Part shown: in pieces, positions 1 to 5,220 of the stretch | Position numbering within the stretch: position 1 is the stretch's first letter | Layout of the letters: each line of letters starts with the position of its first letter | Assembly (NCBI GenBank): GCA_019240175.1 | Contig: JAFAYS010000769.1 | Coordinates: forward strand, 1 to 9,188 | Length of the DNA: 9,188 nucleotides | Direction: 5' to 3' | Source of the DNA: Chloroflexota bacterium | GTDB lineage: Bacteria > Chloroflexota > Chloroflexia > Chloroflexales > Kallotenuaceae | Notes under the pieces: generated by a model | What the model was told of the DNA's origin: nothing | Seen by the model: only the letters and a program-made list of their open reading frames with translations | Database searches by the model: none | Translations under genes and position numbers: made by a program

Positions 1-67
1 GAAACTCGGGCCGCTGCTCAAGCGTGTAGATGTTGTAGGCCGCTACCGGCTGATCGTGCGTTTCCAT
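1..67 (-). CDS. Partial CDS, N-terminus of a probable GNAT-family acetyltransferase (runs off the left edge)
   Basis: Only the first 22 codons are inside the window, beginning METHDQPVAAYN and continuing to QRPEF. The pattern of a short polar start, a Tyr-Asn-Ile-Tyr strand and then an L-x-Q-R-P-E helix start resembles the N-terminus of some GNAT N-acetyltransferases, but this is far too little to assign a substrate. The ATG lies 3 bases after the TGA stop of the preceding GNAT gene. An AAGGAG sequence inside the last codons of that gene sits about 12 bases upstream and can serve as its ribosome binding site. The tight spacing supports co-transcription, and probably translational coupling, with the upstream gene. 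It is reported because the start, binding site and frame are all consistent; the product name is an inference. Confidence 0.55.
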   Translation of the reverse strand, partial: METHDQPVAAYNIYTLEQRPEF

Positions 68-70
68 GAC

Positions 71-634
71 TCAGGTCTGCTCCTTGGCTACACGCTTGGC
101 CATGAAGATGTCGGGCTTGCCGGGTCCGTTGGCATCGGGCAGCACGCCGGTGATCACAAAGCCGAGCTTCTGGTAGAACTCGTAGGGATGCCCGCCGAGA
201 TTGCGGATCGTGGCGATATGCTCCCACACGTTCGGGTACAGATCCACGCCGCCCAGCGAGGTTTGGCCGGTCTGGTCGTCGGTGCCGAGCGAGATTGTCG
301 TGCCGCCGCGCTGGCGCACCTGCTGCTCAAGATCCAACACCAGCGCCCGGCCAATGCCGCCGCGCTGAAGTTTGGGCCGCACCACCAGCGGATGCAATTC
401 CCAGACGTTGCCGTCGTACTCCGCGATCGCGCCCACCCAGCCGATCGCGTCGCCGTGCTCGTCGAGCGCCACCCGGCTGATGCGCTCGTCGCCAAACGAT
501 TCGCGCACCTCTTCAAGCGCCGACGGCAGATCCGGCCACGCATCCGGCGCGAACTCGGCAAACGCAGCGACCAGCATCTCGGCGACTTGCTGGATAAGTC
601 GCTCATCGGTCGGGCATAGATCAATGATCTGCAT
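71..634 (-). CDS. GNAT-family N-acetyltransferase, similar to proteins annotated as aminoglycoside 6'-N-acetyltransferase
   Basis: A 187-residue cytoplasmic enzyme expected to move an acetyl group from acetyl-CoA to an amine. The acetyl-CoA pyrophosphate-binding motif is visible as Q90-R-G-G93-I-G95-R-A, right after the strand WELHPLVVRP (residues 78-87), and motif B appears as YEFYQKLGF (151-159). The C-terminal stretch PDANGPGKPDIFMAKR (166-181) recalls a group of GNATs often labelled AAC(6'); that substrate is from memory of the family and is not shown by the sequence. The ATG start is supported by a TAAGGT sequence 6 bases upstream that overlaps the stop codon of the TIR gene, 7 bases away. 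The next gene starts 3 bases after this stop, so the three genes look like one transcription unit. Base composition is GC-rich like the rest of the chromosome and unlike the TIR gene just upstream. GNAT fold 0.95; aminoglycoside activity perhaps 0.3. Confidence 0.88.
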   Translation of the reverse strand: MQIIDLCPTDERLIQQVAEMLVAAFAEFAPDAWPDLPSALEEVRESFGDERISRVALDEHGDAIGWVGAIAEYDGNVWELHPLVVRPKLQRGGIGRALVLDLEQQVRQRGGTTISLGTDDQTGQTSLGGVDLYPNVWEHIATIRNLGGHPYEFYQKLGFVITGVLPDANGPGKPDIFMAKRVAKEQT

Positions 635-641
635 AGCGACC

Positions 642-1979
642 TTACTTTTCTATGTTGCGCTCACGTTTAATGTTAGGAAGACTATCTTTAGAAATATACC
701 AAGCGCCATGAACATTATTGCGCAGATCGTTATCTTCAAACGTGCCTGCGCAACGTTGACTAATCCACACACCCTCGTAGCCATTCTTATTAATGCGATT
801 GTAGCGAACAATTGAGGTACTATCTACCCCGATCGCTATTCCAGCTCCAACATTCCCAAAAATATCATTCTCTTCTAGTGTTCCCAATCCATTCTCAATA
901 ATTACTACGCCTGATTGCTTGTTGTTATAAATTCGATTACGTCGTATCGTAGGATTACCACCACTCTCAATCACTATTCCACTATATGTATTCCTAAAAA
1001 TCTCATTGTCTTCTAATATTCCCTGCCCATTATCAAAAACATATATTCCCATATGGTTACTATTATAAATCCGATTATGACGCAGACGTGGATTAGCACC
1101 ATCATGTATTGCAACGCACGCTAAGCCCTGACTACTAATATCGCAACCCTCCACCTCTAATCGTCCTTGAGTAATAGCTACCGCAAACCAGCTACTTCCT
1201 CCTCCTATTTGCCGCAATGTAAGATTTGCAACACGCCCCATTATTGCTTCAAATAAGACCACATGCTGTCCCCCTGTCTGAATAACAACTTCTCCAGGTT
1301 CCCCATCACCGATGATTTCCAGAGGTTTATCAATGATAAATCCCTCTTGATAAAGACCTGCACGAACAAGAATCCGATCTCCCGGTTTCGCAGCCTTAAT
1401 CGCATCAGTAATTGTTACATAATCACCACGATGCAGTTGATCCACAACTAACGTCTGAAATGTGATTTTTTCTACCACTTGTTGAACATGAGACACTTGT
1501 AGAATCGATCGCCGTTTTAGATCTTCAACTGACTCACGAATACCTTCAGCAACGCTTACAAACGCTTCATCTAAGGTCTGCCAAAGAGTTACGGCCTTGC
1601 CGTCTTTGGGTAATGCTTGAAGCTTACTAAAAGGCATCCCCATCCACAAGACAGGTCGCAGAATAACCGGAATAACCCGCGCTTCACTAGCATCGTGTCG
1701 TTCCATCGCCCGTTTCATCTCAATGTCGTAGCAATAATCTGAGGCTAAGAAGTCTGGGCTGATGAGCAATAAAATAATTTGCGCTGTATTAAGATGCTGA
1801 TCGATCTCACCTGCCCACTCGCTCCCAGCGCCAATCTTGCGATCGTGCCACTCTGAGATGACGCCTTGCCGTCTCAAGATGCTGAGATGCTTAGCTAGCT
1901 CGTCCCGTAGTTGTTCGTCTTTATGTGAATACGAGTAAAAAACTTTGATACCTTGATTCAGCTGCGGTGCTTGGGACAT
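642..1979 (-). CDS. TIR domain protein with C-terminal right-handed parallel beta-helix
   Basis: 445 residues with two parts. Residues about 11-150 form a bacterial TIR domain: a first strand KVFYSYSHKD (12-21), then a middle strand IILLLISPDFLASD (68-81) and the segment C83-Y-D-I-E87. E87 falls where the catalytic glutamate of NAD-cleaving TIR domains is expected, four residues after the position usually held by Trp. Residues about 185-445 form a pectin-lyase-like beta-helix: the N-terminal cap reads like NosD/DUF1565 proteins (TDAIKAAKPGDRILVRAGLY, 191-210), followed by Asn-rich 23-residue rungs. There is no signal peptide, membrane segment or STAND ATPase domain. An AGAGAGGA ribosome binding site lies 7 bases before the ATG. 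TIR domains of this kind often act as NAD hydrolases or signal producers in antiphage defence; that role, and the helix as sensor or scaffold, is inference. The gene is markedly AT-rich (bases 841-900 hold 23 G+C of 60, against 42 of 60 at 2641-2700), suggesting transfer. The protein ends 12 residues into a seventh rung. Confidence 0.93.
   Translation of the reverse strand: MSQAPQLNQGIKVFYSYSHKDEQLRDELAKHLSILRRQGVISEWHDRKIGAGSEWAGEIDQHLNTAQIILLLISPDFLASDYCYDIEMKRAMERHDASEARVIPVILRPVLWMGMPFSKLQALPKDGKAVTLWQTLDEAFVSVAEGIRESVEDLKRRSILQVSHVQQVVEKITFQTLVVDQLHRGDYVTITDAIKAAKPGDRILVRAGLYQEGFIIDKPLEIIGDGEPGEVVIQTGGQHVVLFEAIMGRVANLTLRQIGGGSSWFAVAITQGRLEVEGCDISSQGLACVAIHDGANPRLRHNRIYNSNHMGIYVFDNGQGILEDNEIFRNTYSGIVIESGGNPTIRRNRIYNNKQSGVVIIENGLGTLEENDIFGNVGAGIAIGVDSTSIVRYNRINKNGYEGVWISQRCAGTFEDNDLRNNVHGAWYISKDSLPNIKRERNIEK
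681..1094 (-). repeat. Six 69-bp (23-residue) beta-helix rungs in a 138-bp two-rung superrepeat
   Basis: Residues 296-433 of the TIR protein divide without gaps into six rungs of exactly 23 residues. Rungs 1, 3 and 5 open with NPRLRHNRIY, NPTIRRNRIY and TSIVRYNRIN. Rungs 2, 4 and 6 open with QGILEDNEIF, LGTLEENDIF and AGTFEDNDLR. A seventh partial rung (LPNIKRERNIEK) keeps the basic odd-rung character. The two-rung period is visible in DNA: related AT-rich stretches begin at 927 and again 138 bases away at 1065. This is a protein repeat inside a gene, not a mobile or CRISPR repeat. Confidence 0.85.
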
Positions 1980-2111
1980 TGTGGATTCCTCTCTTGGCTG
2001 CGGTGATCAGCTTATTGTATAAAAGAGGCGATAACTTGGCTACAGCTATAATGAGCAAAGATCGATACGATCATATCATGGCTGATAAAGCTCATGGAGT
2101 AAGGAGAAGCT
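1980..2111. promoter_or_regulatory. Divergent intergenic region between the TIR gene and the DUF1786 gene
   Basis: This 132-bp gap must hold the start signals of two divergent units. For the rightward gene there is a perfect -10 hexamer TATAAT at 2047-2052, but no convincing -35 at 16-18 bases. An inverted repeat GATCG-ATA-CGATC at 2060-2072 lies where transcription would start and could be an operator. The rightward gene has a strong ribosome binding site AAGGAG at 2101-2106. For the leftward TIR gene a TACAAT element (complement of 2014-2019) is a possible -10, also with a weak -35. Promoter calls are by eye. Confidence 0.4.
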
Positions 2112-3215
2112 ATGCGCGTTCTGGCGATCGATGTGGGCACCGGCACTCAGGATATTTTGCTCTTCGACAGCGACGGCCCGGTCCAAAATAGCTACCAGCT
2201 GATCATGCCCTCGCCGACGCTGCGCATTGCCCAGCGCGTGCGCGCCGCGACCAAAGAACAGAAGTCGATCATGCTGCACGGCGTGCTGATGGGCGGAGGT
2301 CCCTGCCACTGGGCGATCAACGATCACATCCAGGCCGGGCTGCCGGTCTACGCCACGCCCGACGCCGCACGCACCTTTGACGACGACCTCGACAAAGTCC
2401 AGGCTTCGGGAATCTATCTTTTCGACGAGAACAGCATGGCGGAGCGCGCTCCCGACGCAGTTCACATTGAACTGCGCGATCTCGACCTCGACGCGATCAC
2501 AACGGCCCTAGAGGCGTTTGGTGTCGAGCCGCGCTGGGACGTGCTGGCTGTCGCGGTCTTCGATCACGGCAATGCGCCGCCCGATATCAGCGACCGCAAG
2601 TTCCGCTTCGATTATCTGGCGGAGCGGCTTAACAACGGCGGCTGGCTGACCGATCTGGCCTTCACGCGCGCCGACATTCCCGTCGGGATGACGCGGCTGC
2701 GCGCCGTCGCTGAGAGCGTGCCCGACGTGGTGCCGCTCGTGGTGATGGACACTGCGCCCGCTGCGATCCTCGGCGCGCTCGACGATCCGCATGTGGCGGC
2801 ACAGCCCGAAGTCTTGATCGCCAACATCGGCAACTTCCACGCGCTGGCCTTCCACCTGACGGGCCGCACCATTCGCGGCTTGTTCGAGCATCACACCGGC
2901 GAGCTACAGCCCGAGCAGCTCAACACATTTCTTGAGCGTCTGGCCGGCGGCACGCTAACGGACGACGAGATCTTTTCATCGCAGGGCCACGGCGCGCTGA
3001 TCCTCGATCCAACCGCTGCCCAGCAGCCGCTGCTCGCCACGACCGGCCCGCGCCAGGCCTTTATTCAGGGCTGGGGCACACATGCAGCGCAGCTGTACCG
3101 CGCGGTGCCACACGGCGACATGATGCTGGCTGGCTGCTTCGGGCTGCTACGCGCGGTGGCGGCCAAGCTGCCGGAGTATCAGGCCGCGATTGAGCAGAGT
3201 TTGAGCCAGCCATAG
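2112..3215 (+). CDS. DUF1786 family protein, putative actin-like (ASKHA) ATPase of unknown function
   Basis: A 367-residue soluble protein. It opens with AIDVGTGTQDILLFD (residues 5-19), which matches the phosphate-1 loop of the Hsp70/actin/sugar-kinase fold (acidic D7 followed by the G9-T-G11-T turn). Other glycine-rich spots are HGVLMGGGPCHW (56-67) and ANIGNFHALAF (from residue 237), the latter a plausible second nucleotide-binding strand. I recognise the overall pattern as DUF1786, whose members are sometimes labelled pyruvate formate-lyase activating enzyme; nothing here supports that, since there is no radical-SAM CxxxCxxC motif. The ATG start has an excellent AAGGAG site 5 bases upstream. 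The gene is transcribed away from the TIR gene and towards hrcA, but a promoter and operator lie between it and hrcA, so it is probably a separate unit. No clear terminator follows it. Base composition matches the heat-shock genes. Family call is fairly sure; function is unknown. Confidence 0.82.
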   Translation: MRVLAIDVGTGTQDILLFDSDGPVQNSYQLIMPSPTLRIAQRVRAATKEQKSIMLHGVLMGGGPCHWAINDHIQAGLPVYATPDAARTFDDDLDKVQASGIYLFDENSMAERAPDAVHIELRDLDLDAITTALEAFGVEPRWDVLAVAVFDHGNAPPDISDRKFRFDYLAERLNNGGWLTDLAFTRADIPVGMTRLRAVAESVPDVVPLVVMDTAPAAILGALDDPHVAAQPEVLIANIGNFHALAFHLTGRTIRGLFEHHTGELQPEQLNTFLERLAGGTLTDDEIFSSQGHGALILDPTAAQQPLLATTGPRQAFIQGWGTHAAQLYRAVPHGDMMLAGCFGLLRAVAAKLPEYQAAIEQSLSQP

Positions 3216-3297
3216 CGCTTCCTTCACACCCGCCGATCCCGATTGCCTACGGCCCAAAGGTTGAGTCTGACTCTATAAAGTTAGCCGTCGAAAGCAA

Positions 3298-3325
3298 TTG
3301 ACGCGATGTTGAGCCGTGGTAAAAT
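3298..3325 (+). promoter_or_regulatory. Sigma70-type promoter P1 of the hrcA operon
   Basis: The -35 hexamer TTGACG (3298-3303) and the -10 hexamer TAAAAT (3320-3325) are separated by 16 bases, and a TG dinucleotide at 3317-3318 makes an extended -10. Transcription would start near 3332, giving a leader of about 130 bases before hrcA with the CIRCE element inside it at roughly +55 to +81. HrcA bound there would act as a roadblock rather than by covering the promoter. Predicted by eye only. Confidence 0.6.
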
Positions 3326-3329
3326 ATGT

Positions 3330-3366
3330 TTGGCGTGCGCAAACGCCAATCGGTCACGCGCACGCC
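3330..3366 (+). other. Overlapping inverted repeats that could form two exclusive hairpins in the hrcA leader
   Basis: TTGGCGT at 3330-3336 is the exact complement of ACGCCAA at 3343-3349 (7-bp stem, 6-base loop). The overlapping GGCGTGCGC at 3332-3340 is the exact complement of GCGCACGCC at 3358-3366 (9-bp stem, 17-base loop). The two pairings share the left arm and so exclude each other. The element sits at the predicted P1 start point and ahead of CIRCE. It could be an operator for another regulator, an RNA switch, or chance in GC-rich DNA. Confidence 0.4.
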
Positions 3367-3371
3367 TTTCA

Positions 3372-3377
3372 TATACA
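3372..3377 (+). promoter_or_regulatory. Possible second -10 element (P2) next to CIRCE
   Basis: TATACA at 3372-3377 would place a start point near 3384, just ahead of the CIRCE repeat at 3386. That is the usual arrangement in CIRCE-controlled operons, where HrcA covers the start point. No good -35 hexamer is found at the right distance (3349-3354 reads ATCGGT), so this is weaker than P1 on sequence but better on position. Confidence 0.35.
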
Positions 3378-3385
3378 TGAACAGT

Positions 3386-3412
3386 TTAGCACTCACAAGG
3401 TAAGAGTGCTAA
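3386..3412 (+). promoter_or_regulatory. CIRCE operator (HrcA binding site)
   Basis: TTAGCACTC (3386-3394), nine spacer bases, then GAGTGCTAA (3404-3412): both arms match the CIRCE consensus exactly and the spacer has the canonical length. CIRCE is bound by HrcA, whose gene starts 50 bases downstream, so the operon is expected to be autoregulated and derepressed on heat or protein-folding stress. No second copy is seen before grpE, dnaK or dnaJ. Confidence 0.98.
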
Positions 3413-3451
3413 AGCATCCAAGTCGGGCGATGAGCGGCTGCGCGTGGATAT

Positions 3452-3457
3452 GAGGGA
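3452..3457 (+). promoter_or_regulatory. Ribosome binding site deciding the hrcA start
   Basis: GAGGGA at 3452-3457 is the only good Shine-Dalgarno match near the hrcA start and lies 4-6 bases before the ATG at 3462. The in-frame upstream candidates, GTG at 3444 and ATG at 3450, have no comparable site, so 3462 is preferred. Confidence 0.65.
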
Positions 3458-3461
3458 TGCT

Positions 3462-4523
3462 ATGATTCTAGAACTAACAGAACGACGACAGCGAATCCTA
3501 AAACTTGTGATCCAGGAATATATCGAGTCGCCAGCCAAGCCGGTTGCCTCGGAGACGCTGCTCAAAAAGTACCAGCTGCAATACAGCTCGGCGACCATCC
3601 GCAACGAGCTGGCCGCACTGGAAGATCTCGGCCTGCTCACGCATCTGCACACTTCGGCGGGCCGCATTCCTACCGACGCCGGCTACCGCTACTTCGTGGA
3701 AAACCTGATGGATCGGCAGGCGCTCTCGCCACAAGAGCAGCGCACGATCCAGCATCAGTTTTATCAGGTCCGCAGCGAGCTGGATCAATGGATTCACCTG
3801 GCCGCCGCCGTTCTGGCGCGCACCGCGCACAATGCTGCTGTCGTCACGCCACCACGCGCCTACGAAGTGCGTTTCAAGCATCTTGAGCTCATCGCCATCT
3901 ACGAGACCGTTGTGCTGCTGGTGCTGGTGCTGCACGACGGCACGATCAAGCAGCAATCGCTGACGACTGAGCAGCCCAACAGCCAGGAAGATCTGAGCAA
4001 TCTGGCGCAGTACTTCAACCAGCGGCTGGAAGGTGCGACGCTGGATCTGCTCGAAGGTCGGGTGACCGTGCCGGATGAGCCGCCGCTGACGCCGTTCGCG
4101 CGCATGGCCCTCGACGTGATCGCGCGGGCGATGCGCCAGCTGGAAGGCCAGATCAACGAGGCGCTGCATCACGACGGCCTGCTTGAGATGCTGGGCCAGC
4201 CAGAGTTTGCGCAGGTCGATCGCGTCAAGCAGCTGCTGCGCATCCTGGAGCAGGGCGTCGGCATCGGCACGCTGATCCCGCAGGCGCTCAACAGCGAGGG
4301 CGTGCAGGTCGTGATCGGTGGGGAGCACGGGCAGGACACAATGCGCGAGTACAGCGTGATTCTGTCGCGATATGGCCGCAGCGGCGAAGTTGCCGGCGTG
4401 CTGGGCGTGATCGGCCCGACGCGCATGCCTTACCCACGCTCGATATCAAGCGTGCGCTATATCTCATCGGTCATGAGCGATCTGCTGGCCGAGCTGTATG
4501 GCGAGCGCTCATCAAGCGCCTAA
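3462..4523 (+). CDS. hrcA: Heat-inducible transcription repressor HrcA
   Basis: A 353-residue DNA-binding repressor of class I heat-shock genes. The N-terminal winged helix (about 1-80) starts MILELTERRQRILKLVIQEY and includes the hallmark SSATIRNELAALEDLGLL (42-59) and HTSAGRIPTDAGYRYFV (63-79). The central GAF-like and dimerisation parts follow. The C-terminal hallmark GVIGPTRMPYPR is at 315-326. Length is normal for the family. The start at ATG 3462 is chosen for its GAGGGA site and because HrcA proteins begin close to the L-T-E-R-x-x motif; GTG 3444 would add six residues. It is the first gene of the operon, preceded by a perfect CIRCE site it should bind itself, and followed after 59 bases by grpE. 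In known systems HrcA folding depends on the GroEL chaperonin, which links free chaperone level to repression; no groE genes are present here. Confidence 0.97.
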   Translation: MILELTERRQRILKLVIQEYIESPAKPVASETLLKKYQLQYSSATIRNELAALEDLGLLTHLHTSAGRIPTDAGYRYFVENLMDRQALSPQEQRTIQHQFYQVRSELDQWIHLAAAVLARTAHNAAVVTPPRAYEVRFKHLELIAIYETVVLLVLVLHDGTIKQQSLTTEQPNSQEDLSNLAQYFNQRLEGATLDLLEGRVTVPDEPPLTPFARMALDVIARAMRQLEGQINEALHHDGLLEMLGQPEFAQVDRVKQLLRILEQGVGIGTLIPQALNSEGVQVVIGGEHGQDTMREYSVILSRYGRSGEVAGVLGVIGPTRMPYPRSISSVRYISSVMSDLLAELYGERSSSA

Positions 4524-4582
4524 ATACACCATAAATACCAAGCAATCACCAAGAGAACCATAAGAGGAGCATCAACAACGTT

Positions 4583-5137
4583 ATGGAAGAACGACAAACG
4601 TCGCCGGAGCAATCAACCGAGCAGCAGAACACATCGACGAACAACGAAGCAACAACCAAGCCTCAGCTTTCGTCAGACGAATTACAGTCACGACTGCAAC
4701 AGCTGGAACAAGAGTCCAGCAGCTATAAAGATCAGTATCTGCGCACGGCGGCAGATCTCAAAAACTTCAAGCGCCGCACCGAGGAAGAGCGTGGCACGCT
4801 GATCCGCAACGCCACCGCCGGCCTGATCATGAAGATCCTGCCGATCCTTGACGATTTCGACCTGGCTATGCAGCATGTGCCGGCTGAGGTTGCCGAGACA
4901 TCGTGGTTCAACGGCCTGCAGGGCATGCAGCGCAAGCTACAGATGGTGCTGGAAGGCGAGGGCGTCAAGCCGATCGAGGCGCTGGGCGAGCCGTTCAACC
5001 CACACTTCCACGACGCGGTCATGCACGAGGACGCAGGTCCTGAGCAGGCGGGCAAAGTCACCGCCGATCTGCGACGCGGCTACATGCTGCACGATCGCGT
5101 GCTGCGGCCAAGCATGGTCAAGGTTGGGCAAGAGTAA
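4583..5137 (+). CDS. grpE: Nucleotide-exchange factor GrpE
   Basis: A 184-residue cytoplasmic co-chaperone that opens the DnaK nucleotide-binding domain to release ADP. Residues 1-30 are polar and probably disordered (rich in Glu, Gln, Thr, Ser, Asn). Residues about 31-95 form the long dimerising helix (DELQSRLQQLEQE, then LRTAADLKNFKRRTEEER at 53-70). The C-terminal beta domain carries the family signature FNPHFHDAVM (138-147) and the run RRGYMLHDRVLRPSMVKV (164-181). Length is typical. An AGGAG site at 4565-4569 lies 13 bases before the ATG, somewhat far, but no alternative in-frame start exists nearby. The 59-base gap after hrcA is A/C-rich and looks unstructured. dnaK follows after 83 bases containing a tandem repeat array. 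Confidence 0.97.
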   Translation: MEERQTSPEQSTEQQNTSTNNEATTKPQLSSDELQSRLQQLEQESSSYKDQYLRTAADLKNFKRRTEEERGTLIRNATAGLIMKILPILDDFDLAMQHVPAEVAETSWFNGLQGMQRKLQMVLEGEGVKPIEALGEPFNPHFHDAVMHEDAGPEQAGKVTADLRRGYMLHDRVLRPSMVKVGQE

Positions 5138-5138
5138 C

Positions 5139-5204
5139 ATCAAGAACCAGCAGGTACAGGTTTCTAGGTTCTAAGTTCTAGGTTCTAAGTTCTAGGTTCT
5201 TGAT
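5139..5204 (+). other. Perfect 10-bp inverted repeat enclosing the heptamer array, possible mRNA stem-loop
   Basis: ATCAAGAACC at 5139-5148 is the exact complement of GGTTCTTGAT at 5195-5204. In the grpE-dnaK message it could pair as a 10-bp stem around a 46-base loop holding most of the heptamer array. The stem begins one base after the grpE stop and ends 6 bases before the dnaK ribosome binding site, a place where it could affect dnaK translation or RNA processing. There is no U-run after it, so it does not look like an intrinsic terminator. Confidence 0.5.
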
Positions 5205-5210
5205 TCTTCT
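5162..5210 (+). repeat. Heptamer tandem array (TTCTARG) between grpE and dnaK
   Basis: Five perfect 7-base units run from 5162 to 5196 in strict alternation: TTCTAGG, TTCTAAG, TTCTAGG, TTCTAAG, TTCTAGG. This is two and a half copies of a 14-mer. Two degraded units (TTCTTGA, TTCTTCT) extend it to 5210. The array is non-coding, lies directly before the dnaK ribosome binding site, and differs in composition from the surrounding GC-rich DNA. Copy number could vary between strains by slippage. Confidence 0.9.
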
Positions 5211-5214
5211 GGAG
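5211..5214 (+). promoter_or_regulatory. Ribosome binding site deciding the dnaK start
   Basis: GGAG at 5211-5214 lies 6 bases before the ATG at 5221. An in-frame TTG at 5200 would add seven residues (MILLESF), but it lies upstream of this site and inside the repeat array. The DnaK family starts with MGKxIGIDLGTTNS, which matches ATG 5221. Confidence 0.85.
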
Positions 5215-5220
5215 TCATTC

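Noticed and set aside
56..619. Plus-strand frame opposite the GNAT gene
   Set aside because: The minus-strand frame has clear GNAT motifs A and B and a ribosome binding site; the plus-strand translation has neither.
681..1094. DNA tandem repeat or mobile repeat in the TIR gene
   Set aside because: The periodicity is explained by beta-helix rungs in one open frame; the copies have diverged as protein repeats do.
1263..1451. Small plus-strand frame inside the TIR gene
   Set aside because: It lies opposite a well-supported coding region and has no start signal or family resemblance.
3263..3273. Small dyad GAGT-CTG-ACTC after the DUF1786 gene as a terminator
   Set aside because: A 4-bp stem without a T-run is too weak.
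3498..4328. Antisense open frame across hrcA
   Set aside because: Shadow of hrcA; no ribosome binding site or recognisable domain.
5162..5210. CRISPR-like array
   Set aside because: Units are 7 bases with no spacers, so this is a simple tandem repeat.
5200..5220. TTG start giving DnaK seven extra residues
   Set aside because: The GGAG site and the universal MGKxIGIDLGTTNS beginning both point to ATG 5221.
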